Shown here piece by piece: positions 16,876-25,462 of a stretch of DNA of 64,000 nucleotides. Numbering within the stretch: position 1 is the first letter of the stretch; every line of letters starts with the position of its first letter. Source of the stretch: JAKAIY01 sp963809385 (GTDB taxonomy: Bacteria > Chloroflexota > Ktedonobacteria > Ktedonobacterales > JADMIN01); NCBI GenBank assembly GCA_963809385.1, contig CAWEJL010000005.1, positions 496,001 to 560,000 on the forward strand, in the 5' to 3' direction. The translations under genes and the position numbers were made by a program. The notes under the pieces are model-generated. The model did no database searches, was not told where the DNA came from, and saw only the letters and a list, made by a program, of their open reading frames with translations.

Positions 16876-18624
16876 CTAATGCTCGTTCTTCCAGTCGGGA
16901 TTGTCGGGGTGCTTGATGTCGTAAAGCGGGCGCCGGCTGCGCACCACAGGAATCGTCACGAAGTTCTCCACCGGCGGCGGCGAAGTCGTCGCCCACTCCA
17001 ACGTGAAGGCGTCCCACGGGTCGCTGGAGGCCGTTGGCTTCTTCACGATGGTGATCACATAGTTCACCAGGAAGACCAGCACACCGACAGCGAGTGTAAA
17101 CGCGCCAATCGTTGAGAGCAGGTTCAGGTCAGACCAGCCAAGGCCGCTGGGGTACGTGTACTGCCGGCGCGGCATGCCCAGGATGCCCAGAATGTGCATC
17201 GGGAAGAACGCCGCATTCAGTCCAATCAGGAAGAGCCAGAACTGGACCTGCCCCAGCCGCTCGTTCAGCATCCGCCCCGAAAACTTCGGGAACCAGTAGA
17301 AGATGCCGGCGAACAGCGCCATCACCGCTCCGCCGAAGAGCACATAGTGGATGTGCGAAACGACGAAGTACGTGTCGGTGATCTGGTAGTCGAAGGGCAC
17401 GACCGCCAGCGCCGCTCCGTTCAGGCCACCGATCAGGAACATCGCCACGAAGCCCAGCGCGAACAACATCGCCGCTGTGAATCGTATCCGACCTCCGTAG
17501 ACGGTAGCGATCCAGTTGAATATCTTCACCGCCGTCGGGATTGCGATCAGCGTCGTGCTGGAGGCGAAGAACGCCTGCGCCAGCGGCGGCAGCCCGACCG
17601 CGAACATGTGGTGCGCCCACACCGTGAAGCTCAGGAAGCCGATGGCGACGCCCGACCAGGCGACGAAGGTGTAACCGAAGATTGGCTTGCCAGAGAAGAC
17701 CGGCAAAATCTCCGATATCATACCGAAGGCAGGCAAGATCAACACATACACCTCAGGATGGCCGAACGACCAGAAGAGGTGTTGCCAGAGTAATGGATCA
17801 CCGCCAAACGACGCCTGAAAGAAATGCGTGCCCAGGTGCCGGTCAAAGAGCAGCAGGAAGCTGGCGACCGTCAGACTCGGCAGCGCAAAGACCAGCAGGA
17901 ATGACGTGATCATCATCATCCAGGTGAACAGCGGCATCCGGTTGATCGTCAGGCCAGGCGCGCGCATGCGCAGAACGGTGACGATGAAGTTGATGCTGCC
18001 GGTCAGCGAAGCGATGCCCAGGATATTGATGCCGGCGATCCAGAAGTCAGGATTCGACCCCGGCGAGAAGCACCCCTGACCGCCCTGCGCGGCGGTGGCC
18101 GCCGCCAGCGCCGCCTGCGCCTGCGCCGACTGCGAAGCGACCCCCTGCAGCAGGCAGGTCGGCGTCGCCTCTGTCAGCGGCGCGTAGCTGAACCAGCCCG
18201 CATTCGGCGCCGAGTTGAAGAGGAAGCTCGCGCTGAGGAGGATACCGCCGATCAAGAACAGCCAGTAGCCAAGCGCGTTGATACGCGGGAAGGCCATATC
18301 TCTCGCGCCGATCATCAGCGGCACGAGATAATTACCGAAGCCCGTCCAGATCGGCATCATGAACAGGAAGATCATGATCGTCGCGTGCATCGTGAAGATC
18401 TGATCGTACTGTTCCGGTGTCACCACATTATTGTTGGCCATGGCGAGCTGCGTCCTGATGATCAGCGCGAGCACGCCACCCATCAGGAAGAAGAAGAACG
18501 CCGTGTACATGTACATGATACCGATCTTCTTATGATCGGTTGTTGTGATCCACGACCCGATTGGAGATTGGGTCCAGGATCGTCGCGCTGCGCGACCGCG
18601 TGTCGCGACACTCCCTACTGCCAT
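16876..18624 (-). CDS. ctaD: Cytochrome c oxidase subunit I
   Basis: A 582-aa heme-copper oxidase catalytic subunit with twelve expected helices. Diagnostic segments are FTMHATIMIFLFMMPIWTGF (low-spin heme His), WSFGHPEVYVLILPAFGMIS (CuB His and the Tyr cross-link), WAHHMFAVGLPP (CuB His pair) and VVSHIHYVLFGGAVMALFAG (heme His ligands). It reduces oxygen to water and pumps protons. The ATG 18624 is preceded by AGAGG. It is followed by the thioredoxin and ccm genes rather than by subunit III, an unusual order. Confidence 0.96.
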   Translation of the reverse strand: MAVGSVATRGRAARRSWTQSPIGSWITTTDHKKIGIMYMYTAFFFFLMGGVLALIIRTQLAMANNNVVTPEQYDQIFTMHATIMIFLFMMPIWTGFGNYLVPLMIGARDMAFPRINALGYWLFLIGGILLSASFLFNSAPNAGWFSYAPLTEATPTCLLQGVASQSAQAQAALAAATAAQGGQGCFSPGSNPDFWIAGINILGIASLTGSINFIVTVLRMRAPGLTINRMPLFTWMMMITSFLLVFALPSLTVASFLLLFDRHLGTHFFQASFGGDPLLWQHLFWSFGHPEVYVLILPAFGMISEILPVFSGKPIFGYTFVAWSGVAIGFLSFTVWAHHMFAVGLPPLAQAFFASSTTLIAIPTAVKIFNWIATVYGGRIRFTAAMLFALGFVAMFLIGGLNGAALAVVPFDYQITDTYFVVSHIHYVLFGGAVMALFAGIFYWFPKFSGRMLNERLGQVQFWLFLIGLNAAFFPMHILGILGMPRRQYTYPSGLGWSDLNLLSTIGAFTLAVGVLVFLVNYVITIVKKPTASSDPWDAFTLEWATTSPPPVENFVTIPVVRSRRPLYDIKHPDNPDWKNEH

Positions 18625-18646
18625 TGACAGCCTCTCTGTCCAGTCC

Positions 18647-18688
18647 GGGCGCGGGCGGTCCGCCGTGTTTCGTGCGAGACCCGCGCCC
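18647..18688 (-). other. Intercistronic GC hairpin between ctaC and ctaD
   Basis: Perfect 9-bp stem GGGCGCGGG / CCCGCGCCC with a 24-nt loop in the 80-bp gap between the two oxidase genes. It may tune the ctaC:ctaD ratio by partial termination or message stabilisation; no T-tract follows. Confidence 0.35.
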
Positions 18689-18704
18689 TCGTGTCGTGGT
18701 TACG

Positions 18705-19754
18705 CTATTGCAGGCTTTCCAGATATGCGACCAGCTCGTCAATCTGGCTCTGCGACAGGTTCAATTTCGGCATATCGCTGCCAGGCTTGACCGCCTGCGG
18801 ATCTTTGATCCACGCGGCCAAATTCTCCGGCGTATTGTTGACGACGCCACCCGCGATCCACTGGCGGGCGCCAAAGTGCGTCAGATTCGGCCCGATCAGC
18901 TTGGCGTTGGCGTTGTTGGTCACACCGTTGATCAGGTGGCAACTGATGCAGGGGCTGGTTGCGAAGTACTTCTCGCCCGCCTGCGCCAGCGCGGTTGTCG
19001 GCTGGGTCGCCACCGACTGCTGCTGCTGCACCCATGCCTGATAATCCGAGTTGGAGACGGCGTGCACCAGGAAGTCCATGTGCGCGTGCTGTGTGCCGCA
19101 GAACTCGGCGCACTCCCCACGAAACCAGCCCGCGGCATCAGCCTGCAGCCACATCGCGTTATCGTGGCCAGGAATCACGTCCGTCTTGCCACTGAGCTGC
19201 GGCACCCAGAAGCTGTGGATCACGTTGTCTGAGATGAGGTTGACATGCACCACTGTGCCGGTCGGTATCCACATCTCGTCAGCCGTGACGACATGCTCGT
19301 TCGGGTACTGAAACTCCCACCACCACTGGTGCCCGATGGCGTTGACGGTAATCGTGTTCGGGCTCGCCGGCTGCTGAATGCTGAACATCGTCGTGATGGT
19401 CATTACCAGCACGCCGAGCAGCACGAGCGACGGCACAACCGTCCAGCCGATCTCTAGCTTCGTGTTGCCATGAAACTGTGCCGGCTCAGGCGCGCCAGGA
19501 CGCCCCCGGAAACGAATAATCGAATAAAGCAGCGCGGAGACCACAATCACGAAGACCACCGTCGAAACGACCAGGATGAACCAGAACAGGTTCGATTCCT
19601 GTAGCGCGACCGGCCCCTTCGGGTCCAGGATATTCGGTGTGTGGGTTACCAGATTGATGTCCGTCTGCCCGCAGCCCGCCAGCGCAAGGGCGATCAGCAG
19701 CGGCAGCAGCGACGCGAGCCGCCACCGTTTCAGCGTCTTCGGCTTGAATGGCAT
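18705..19754 (-). CDS. ctaC: Cytochrome c oxidase subunit II with fused cytochrome c (caa3 type)
   Basis: A 349-aa lipoprotein: a signal ending LALAGC gives a lipidated Cys. Two membrane helices follow (FWFILVVSTVVFVIVVSALL; LVLLGVLVMTITTMFSI), then a cupredoxin domain with the CuA ligands in GECAEFCGTQHAHM. The C-terminal domain is a monoheme cytochrome c (SPCISCHLINGV, then GSDMPKLNLS for the Met ligand), so electrons can pass from cytochrome c to CuA within one chain. The heme attachment needs the Ccm system encoded downstream. ATG 19754 is chosen because GAGGA lies 9 nt upstream. Confidence 0.95.
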   Translation of the reverse strand: MPFKPKTLKRWRLASLLPLLIALALAGCGQTDINLVTHTPNILDPKGPVALQESNLFWFILVVSTVVFVIVVSALLYSIIRFRGRPGAPEPAQFHGNTKLEIGWTVVPSLVLLGVLVMTITTMFSIQQPASPNTITVNAIGHQWWWEFQYPNEHVVTADEMWIPTGTVVHVNLISDNVIHSFWVPQLSGKTDVIPGHDNAMWLQADAAGWFRGECAEFCGTQHAHMDFLVHAVSNSDYQAWVQQQQSVATQPTTALAQAGEKYFATSPCISCHLINGVTNNANAKLIGPNLTHFGARQWIAGGVVNNTPENLAAWIKDPQAVKPGSDMPKLNLSQSQIDELVAYLESLQ

Positions 19755-19838
19755 ACGAAGATTCCTCAGCCTCCCAGTGTCACGCCCGGGCCGCTTCCCG
19801 GCCACGGCGCCGCATGGTACGGCTCTCCGCCATACCGT

Positions 19839-19865
19839 GCCCGCGCGTCTCGTTGACGCGCGGGC
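19839..19865 (-). promoter_or_regulatory. Perfect 11-bp hairpin upstream of ctaC
   Basis: GCCCGCGCGTC and its exact complement flank a 5-nt loop, 85 nt before the ctaC start and 145 nt after ctaB. It could terminate the ctaB message or sit in the ctaC leader. The same 256-bp gap also holds GTATCG/CGATAC repeats at about 19920-19956. Confidence 0.4.
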
Positions 19866-20010
19866 CAGACCCATCGCGCTCCCCGCCATCGGGGCGAGAG
19901 TCTCATGATCACACGGTGACGTATCGAAAGCCGCCGATACATCGCACCAACGATACAACGAGCGACCGGGCTTCCCCGGCGCCCGCTAGTACCAGGCCCA
20001 GCGCGCGCCG

Positions 20011-20928
20011 TTAGCGCAGCGCATGGTCCAGCGCCATCGCCGCGAACATCAGCGCTAGATAGTAATTCGAGAACCAGAACATCGTACGCGCGCTCTTCAG
20101 AGTTTGCTGGCGGCCGAGCCGCACCGCCAAGAAGATCAGCCCAGCGCCGCACGCCAGCGCGCAAACAAGATAGAGATACCCCATACCGCCGGACACGACC
20201 AGCAGCAAGGTCGAGGCCACAAGCACGAGCGTGTACCAGAAAATCTGCCGGTAGGTCTCAGCATCACCCTTGACAACCGGCAGCATCGGCACCCCGGCCC
20301 GCGCGTAGTCTTTCTTCAGCACCAGCGACAGCGCCCAGAAGTGCGGTGGCGTCCACAGGAAAATCACCGTGAACATCAGCAGCGGCGTCAACAGCGAGGC
20401 GTCCCACCGCAGGGGCGCGACCGCCGCCCAGCCAATCAGCGCCGGAATCGCGCCCGCCGCGCCACCAATCACGATGTTCTGCACCGTCGTGCGCTTGAGC
20501 CACATCGTGTAGACCAGCACATAGAAGAGGATCGCGCTCAGCGCCAGCAGTGCGCTCGCCCAGTTCACCCAGCGGGCGAAGATGACCACCGACAGCGCGC
20601 CGATCACCAGCCCGAAGGCCAGCGCATTCTGCGGATCGACCCGCCCGGCGGGGATCGTGCGCGATTTGGTGCGGCTCATCACCTCGTCAATATCGCGGTC
20701 CCAATAGCAGTTGATGGCGTTGGCGCTGCCCGCCGCCAATGCGCCGCCCAGCAGCGTCGCCAGCGTCACGCCCAGCGGGGGCAACCCGTTGAGCGCGACC
20801 ACCATCGCGGCCAGCGTGACACCCAGCAGCAACACGGTTACATGGGGCTTCATCAGGTTGATGTACGCGGATACCGTGGAGCCCAGACCGCGCGCGCCAC
20901 GCTCCTCGACTGGAACCGCTTTCTGCAT
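20011..20928 (-). CDS. ctaB: Heme O synthase (protoheme IX farnesyltransferase)
   Basis: A 305-aa UbiA-family prenyltransferase with about nine helices. The first Asp-rich motif is NAINCYWDRDIDEVMSRTKS and the second region is YTMWLKRTTVQNIVIGGAAG. It transfers farnesyl to heme b to give heme O, the precursor of heme A. AAGGAAAC precedes the ATG. Standing first in the minus-strand respiratory cluster, it supplies the oxidase prosthetic group; no ctaA (heme A synthase) is in the window. Confidence 0.94.
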   Translation of the reverse strand: MQKAVPVEERGARGLGSTVSAYINLMKPHVTVLLLGVTLAAMVVALNGLPPLGVTLATLLGGALAAGSANAINCYWDRDIDEVMSRTKSRTIPAGRVDPQNALAFGLVIGALSVVIFARWVNWASALLALSAILFYVLVYTMWLKRTTVQNIVIGGAAGAIPALIGWAAVAPLRWDASLLTPLLMFTVIFLWTPPHFWALSLVLKKDYARAGVPMLPVVKGDAETYRQIFWYTLVLVASTLLLVVSGGMGYLYLVCALACGAGLIFLAVRLGRQQTLKSARTMFWFSNYYLALMFAAMALDHALR

Positions 20929-21076
20929 CGGCTTGTTTCCTTAATCTTGACCGGTGGGGCATAAGCCCACTCGAACCGATTGTAACCCGCCCGCCTGAAC
21001 AAGCGCCTTGCGGCTCACTGAAGCTTCCTGACAATTCCCTGAACGTTTCATATGGCGGTACCACGTGGCGCCGCCG

Positions 21077-21105
21077 TTGCCGTCAGCGGCGCCACGCCTT
21101 ATACT
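21077..21105 (+). promoter_or_regulatory. Sigma-70-type promoter of the kinase/regulator hybrid gene
   Basis: TTGCCG (21077-21082), a 17-bp spacer and TATACT (21100-21105). The predicted start is about 17 nt before the ATG at 21129. It lies in the region divergent from ctaB. Confidence 0.6.
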
Positions 21106-21128
21106 ATGCAGTAGGTGGTATCACAGCG

Positions 21129-22694
21129 ATGAGATATTCAGGCGACAACCAGCTCCCCCAAATCACAGCGCCCTCCTCCCAGGCGACAGACTCACACCCA
21201 ACCGCGCGCGATTGGGCGCGCGCTGCCCGTTGTGAGATCGAGGAGCGCCTCGGCACGATCCAGCGCGCGTCGCTGGCGCTCGCCGCGTCCGCCAGCGATC
21301 GCCAGCGCGCAACGCTCGCCGAGCTACAGGAAGCCGCAGGAGAAGCGCACGACACCCTCGACACCCTCGACACGCTGCTCAGCTTCCGCGACGCGCCGCC
21401 CCAGCTGGCCCCAATCGAGGTCTCCGACCTGCTGATCTCCGCGCTCTCCCGCTGGAAGACACGCGCGCCGCGCCACACCTTCGAGCTAGCGCTACCTGGC
21501 CATGAGCCAACCATGGTCGGCGACCCGAGGCGGATCGAGCGCGCGATAGACGCGCTGATCGCCTGGATGGTCGCCAGCGGCCCAGGAGGGGATGTGCGGG
21601 TCGCCTTGCGCTACGCCGCCCCGCCAGACCGTACGAGCGCCCCCGACGTGAGCGAGGAGGCAGTCGTCAGCGTGCGCGCCACACTGCGCGAAGGGATCAC
21701 CGCGCCTGTGAATATGCGCGCGCTTCCCGGCGCGCCGGAGAGCGCCGCCCCTGCCGCGCTCAGCCTCGCGCTCGCCGCCGAGGTCGCCGCCGCGCACGGT
21801 GGCCGCGCATGGGCCAGCCCCGGACCGGCTGAGCGCATGCTCATCCTCGGCCTCGCGCTGCCTTCCACGCCGCCGCTCGCGTCCTATCATCTCAGCGCGC
21901 TCATGGACTCCGTCGCTGACGCCGTCGCCGAAGAGGAGCAGCCAGGCGCCGCATCCCGTCCCTCGTTGCCACTCGCCCGCCATCGTCAGGTCGCGCTCGT
22001 CGCGCATGGCGACCCGCGCATGGCGCGCTATCTCCGCGCCAACCTGGAACGCTCCGGCTACCGCGCGCTCACCGCCGCCGACCTCGCCAGCGCCCTACGC
22101 CACATTGACGCTGAAGAGCCAGACATCCTGCTGCTTGACGCCGCGCTGCCCGCCGAGCCACCGCACGACCCGCTCCAGCGAGCGCTGGCGCGCACCACCG
22201 CGCCAGTCATTCTGCTCACCCGCGATGCTAGCCCCACGAGCGCCGCGAGCGCGCTGGACGCCGGCGCCGCCGATGTCATCACCATGCCCTTCAGCATCGA
22301 GGAGACACTGGCGCGCGTCCGGCGCGCGCTGCGCGCGTCGCCGCATGCGGGGCGCGCAGCGGACGCAGGGGGCGTCACCGTCTGCGGCGATCTGGTGATT
22401 GATGCGGGCGAGCGCCGCGTGACCCTCGCAGGCGCGCCGGTTATGCTGAGCAAAACGGAGTACCGGCTGCTGCGCGCCCTTGCCCGCAACGCGGGCAAAA
22501 CGGTCTCACACGAGTCACTGCTCGAGCAGGTCTGGGGGCCTGCTTACAGCCAGGAGATCGAGTTTATCTGGGTCTATATCCGCCGCCTGCGTCGCAAGAT
22601 CGAGCCAGATCCCGCCCGCCCGCGCTACATCCAGACGGCGCCCGGCGTGGGCTATCAGCTCAGCGCCCCAGCCGCCGCCCGCTCCGGTGTATAA
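21129..22694 (+). CDS. Degenerate histidine kinase fused to OmpR-type response regulator
   Basis: A 521-aa soluble protein in three parts. Residues 25-245 resemble a kinase dimerisation and ATPase module, but the phospho-acceptor His motif is replaced by ARCEIEERLGTI and the N-box Asn is not visible. Residues 287-400 form a receiver with the acceptor Asp337 (ILLLDAAL) and Thr364, but the acidic pair is HGD and the usual KPF Lys is Met386 (TMPF). Residues 415-513 are a winged helix ending YIQTAPGVGYQL, as in OmpR/PhoB. The combination suggests a DNA-binding regulator no longer governed by ordinary phosphotransfer. Its position divergent from ctaB raises the possibility that it regulates respiration genes. 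Confidence 0.75.
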   Translation: MRYSGDNQLPQITAPSSQATDSHPTARDWARAARCEIEERLGTIQRASLALAASASDRQRATLAELQEAAGEAHDTLDTLDTLLSFRDAPPQLAPIEVSDLLISALSRWKTRAPRHTFELALPGHEPTMVGDPRRIERAIDALIAWMVASGPGGDVRVALRYAAPPDRTSAPDVSEEAVVSVRATLREGITAPVNMRALPGAPESAAPAALSLALAAEVAAAHGGRAWASPGPAERMLILGLALPSTPPLASYHLSALMDSVADAVAEEEQPGAASRPSLPLARHRQVALVAHGDPRMARYLRANLERSGYRALTAADLASALRHIDAEEPDILLLDAALPAEPPHDPLQRALARTTAPVILLTRDASPTSAASALDAGAADVITMPFSIEETLARVRRALRASPHAGRAADAGGVTVCGDLVIDAGERRVTLAGAPVMLSKTEYRLLRALARNAGKTVSHESLLEQVWGPAYSQEIEFIWVYIRRLRRKIEPDPARPRYIQTAPGVGYQLSAPAAARSGV

Positions 22695-22760
22695 CCCGCG
22701 CGCTCCAGCGCATAGGGGGATATCAGGAAAACACCTGACGCCTGATCGGCAAATACCCGA

Positions 22761-22789
22761 TTGTTCACCTTTTGCGCCTCTGGTATACT
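22761..22789 (+). promoter_or_regulatory. Promoter of the blue-copper lipoprotein gene
   Basis: TTGTTC (22761-22766), a 17-bp spacer and TATACT (22784-22789), about 150 nt upstream of the ATG at 22940. Confidence 0.55.
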
Positions 22790-22939
22790 CTGATGCGGCA
22801 TTTGTAACATGGCGCATCCATGCGCACCTCCACAGCGACCAATAACGCTTCGCGATCACGCGAAACGCGCTCACCCCGCGACCCACTCAGGCGTCGTGGC
22901 GCGCCGGGCGCCTGTCGAGTCGAAAGGAACACAGCACCA

Positions 22940-23359
22940 ATGAAGAAGCTTGCGCTCGCGCTCGTCCCGCTGGCCCTCATGCTCGCCCTCGCGCTTAGCG
23001 GGTGTGGCAAACAAGCGGCGGATGGCGGCCCTGGCGGCACGACCTCCGCGAGCGGCGGCTGTAAGACGTCCCAGACCATCTCGTTGACCCAGGTAGACTT
23101 TGCGGATCCGTGCGTCACGGTCTCCGCCAATCAGGCAGTTACCTTCGACGACCCAAGCGCCACTGGTGGTATTCACATCATCTGCACCGGCGCCAACGGG
23201 ACTTGCCAGGCCGACGCAAACGCCCCCACTGACCTGGGCGCCCCCGGCTTCCAGATTCAGCCAGGGGAGCAGAAGCAGGTCACCTTCACCACACCCGGCA
23301 CCTACAAGCTCGCCTGTACGGTCCACCCCGCGATGAATATGACGGTCGTCGTCAAGTAA
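22940..23359 (+). CDS. Cupredoxin-like lipoprotein
   Basis: A 139-aa protein. Its signal ends LALALSGC, giving a lipobox Cys. The mature part is a plastocyanin-like fold: VTVSANQAVTFDDP, a His-bearing GGIHIICTG strand, and the C-terminal copper loop LACTVHPAMNMTVVV with C..H..M spacing typical of type 1 copper sites. It is probably a periplasmic or surface electron carrier. The ATG at 22940 is used since AAAGGAAC lies upstream and the signal peptide starts there. It is monocistronic, ending in a strong hairpin. Confidence 0.78.
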   Translation: MKKLALALVPLALMLALALSGCGKQAADGGPGGTTSASGGCKTSQTISLTQVDFADPCVTVSANQAVTFDDPSATGGIHIICTGANGTCQADANAPTDLGAPGFQIQPGEQKQVTFTTPGTYKLACTVHPAMNMTVVVK

Positions 23360-23394
23360 CAGCGGGTTCTATTTCATAATACGCTACAAGCCAC

Positions 23395-23437
23395 AAGAGC
23401 CGCGCGCGCCAAATTCAGACTGGCGCGCGCGGCTCTT
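23395..23437. terminator. Perfect 17-bp terminator hairpin
   Basis: A 17-bp perfect inverted repeat (23395-23411 with 23421-23437) and a 9-nt loop, 35 nt after the cupredoxin stop. The GC-rich stem could serve both this gene and the convergent polyprenyl synthase. The T-tract is weak. Confidence 0.75.
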
Positions 23438-23504
23438 GCTATCGTCTCGCGATCTCCGTCTCACTCGCGTTCAGACTCATTTCGTCTCGTGAACTCTCAC
23501 TGCC

Positions 23505-23520
23505 ATAGCCCATGGCTATA
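23505..23520 (-). other. Short inverted repeat after the polyprenyl synthase gene
   Basis: ATAGCC-CAT-GGCTAT lies about 70 nt beyond the polyprenyl synthase stop. It is a weak terminator-like or protein-binding palindrome. Confidence 0.25.
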
Positions 23521-23589
23521 TGAAGAGTGGCGCCCATCAAAGTGAGTTGGCGAGGTTCCGATCCCGCGCTCAATCCATTGATCCGCTCG

Positions 23590-24726
23590 CTAGCTGTGGA
23601 TGATCGCGTCCGCGCGGATGAACTCCACCAGGCTTACCAGCGCCTCGGCCGCCGCGCGGGTGGACTCCCCTCGCGATGGCGTCGCCCGCCGCGCGCCCTC
23701 CAGCGCCACAGTCGCGATGTCGAGCTGCTCGCGCAGCGCGTCATACGCGCGCTTTCGCGCCCCCGACCGGTCGAGTATCTCTAGCGCCCGCGCAACCTGC
23801 TCATCCGTGGCGGGGCCGTTCCCAGCGTAGATCGCCGCCAGCGCCTCGCGGTCTGCGAGCGCCGCATGCTCCAGCGCGTGGATGACTGGCAACGTCATCT
23901 TCTTCCGCCGCACATCGCCCGCCTCGGATTTGCCTAATTCCTTCGCCGACCAGATGCCCAGCACATCATCACGCAGCTGGAACGCCAGACCCAGCGCCCG
24001 CCCGAATGAGCCCAGCCGGTCGCCCAGCGCCTCATCCTCCGGCGCTCCGATCCGCGCGCCCGCCTCAGCGGCGCAGCTCATCAGCGCCGCAGTCTTGCGG
24101 CCAATCATGTCCAGATACATCGCCTCGGTGACTTCGCGCCGCCCCTCGAAGCGCATGTCGAGATGCTGTCCTTCGCAAAGCTCCAGACATGTCCGGTCAA
24201 CCAGCTCCGCCAGCCGCACGACCAGCCCTGGATCAACCCCGCGCCGCGCCAGCTCCCAGATACGCATGCGCGCCAGCGAGAAGAGCGCGTCGCCACTATT
24301 GATCGCCTGCGCCTGCCCCCACACCTTCCAAACCGTTGGGCGGCGGCGGCGCTCCTCATCGCCATCCTCGATATCGTCATGGATCAGCGAGAAGTTGTGA
24401 ATCAGCTCAATGGTTACCGCCACGGGCAGCGCACGCTCCACCGCGTCTGGTCCTCCAGTCAGCTCCGCCGTCAGCAGGGTGAGCGTAGGCCGCAGCAGCT
24501 TGCCCGGATCACCCAGCGCGGGCGAAAGGTTTTCGGCGCGCCAGCCCAGGTGATACTCGATCTGCCCATACATACTGGCCAGCGCCCCAGCGCTCGCAGG
24601 CGCGCGCGGCGTAGCTTCCGCCGCCGACGACACCGCCGCCCGCAGCCCTGCCTTGATCTCCGCGCGATAGCGCCCTAGCGCGCCAGCGATACCAGGCGTC
24701 CGCTCCGCCTTCTTACCTGCGCTCAC
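23590..24726 (-). CDS. Polyprenyl diphosphate synthase
   Basis: A 378-aa all-helical isoprenyl synthase. The first Asp-rich motif is LIHDDIEDGDEERRRRPTVW; the second is QLRDDVLGIW, with Gly where the last Asp of DDxxD would be, a form also common in actinobacterial geranylgeranyl diphosphate synthases. LLRPTLTLLTAEL and the GDALFSLA segment are typical. It condenses isopentenyl diphosphate with an allylic substrate; the product length cannot be deduced reliably. The GTG 24726 is preferred (GAGGAG 9 nt upstream) to the longer frame to 24882, which has no plausible protein features. Confidence 0.9.
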   Translation of the reverse strand: MSAGKKAERTPGIAGALGRYRAEIKAGLRAAVSSAAEATPRAPASAGALASMYGQIEYHLGWRAENLSPALGDPGKLLRPTLTLLTAELTGGPDAVERALPVAVTIELIHNFSLIHDDIEDGDEERRRRPTVWKVWGQAQAINSGDALFSLARMRIWELARRGVDPGLVVRLAELVDRTCLELCEGQHLDMRFEGRREVTEAMYLDMIGRKTAALMSCAAEAGARIGAPEDEALGDRLGSFGRALGLAFQLRDDVLGIWSAKELGKSEAGDVRRKKMTLPVIHALEHAALADREALAAIYAGNGPATDEQVARALEILDRSGARKRAYDALREQLDIATVALEGARRATPSRGESTRAAAEALVSLVEFIRADAIIHS

Positions 24727-24761
24727 CCGTATGAACTCCTCGATAACTGTCGCGGCCCGCC

Positions 24762-25241
24762 TCAGCCAAGCGCTACCTGCGCCACGATCACGGCAATCGC
24801 CACTACCACGATGCACCCCGCCAGCCACCAACCCGCGCCGATCAGACCGCCGAACACCCGCAGCCGCGAGCACACTGGACAATACCGCTTGGTGACGTGA
24901 TAGCGATGGCTGCGCACGCCATCACGCCGGATGACGATGTCCTCCTGGCGGAAAGTGGTATGCGCGTCGTCACAGACCACCCGGTGGCAGCCCGCGCACG
25001 CATGAGAGTCAATATAATGCGCATAGATTGCGGATGACCACTGCTGCGGTCGCGCGGGCTCGCCGCAGATGTAGCATTTGCGTGTGGTTTCGCTCGCGGC
25101 GAGACGCGCGGCGCAAGGAGCGTGCGCATCGAGTGGGAAATGATCCACGCACAGATTGTGGTGGCATGTCGGGCACTTCCCCGCGGACTGGATGCCGCAC
25201 TCCGCGCACGAAGGGATGGGGTAGACATCGAGCTGCGCCAT
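24762..25241 (-). CDS. Cysteine-rich zinc-binding protein with C-terminal membrane helix
   Basis: A 159-aa protein with repeated CxxC pairs: SCAECG, KCPTCH, KCYICG, ACAGCH and YCPVCS, plus nearby His and Cys (CVDHFP, VVCDDAH). The C-terminal helix WWLAGCIVVVAIAVIVAQVA anchors it. It may bind several zinc ions, like multi-ribbon or B-box-like bacterial proteins. AGGAG lies 10 nt before the ATG at 25241, but only 1 nt before the upstream ATG. It is divergent from queC, with a strong promoter of its own. The function is unknown. Confidence 0.65.
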   Translation of the reverse strand: MAQLDVYPIPSCAECGIQSAGKCPTCHHNLCVDHFPLDAHAPCAARLAASETTRKCYICGEPARPQQWSSAIYAHYIDSHACAGCHRVVCDDAHTTFRQEDIVIRRDGVRSHRYHVTKRYCPVCSRLRVFGGLIGAGWWLAGCIVVVAIAVIVAQVALG

Positions 25242-25287
25242 GCTCGCCATTCTCCTTGTATGCAAGATTCCTATCCGTTTCCTGCCG

Positions 25288-25317
25288 AGTATAACAACCC
25301 GTCACTTCACTGGTCAA
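25288..25317 (-). promoter_or_regulatory. Strong promoter of the cysteine-rich membrane protein gene
   Basis: On the minus strand TTGACC (25317-25312), an 18-bp spacer and TATACT (25293-25288), with a TGT extension directly before the -10. This is the best-matching promoter on the minus strand, about 47 nt upstream of the ATG at 25241. Confidence 0.65.
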
Positions 25318-25462
25318 CCGCGCGTGACTCGCGGCGCCCATCCCGCATAATCCTCGTGTGATACAGTGGTTCAGTATCAGGGTCCGGGAACACCTCTCGT
25401 GGACCCAGGCCCGTCCACCAATCACCCTTACGGAGCAAGCATAGCAAGGAGTACGCCACCCC

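Noticed and set aside
25294..25462. preQ1 riboswitch upstream of queC
   Set aside because: No compact hairpin with the A-rich tail typical of preQ1-I was found in the leader.
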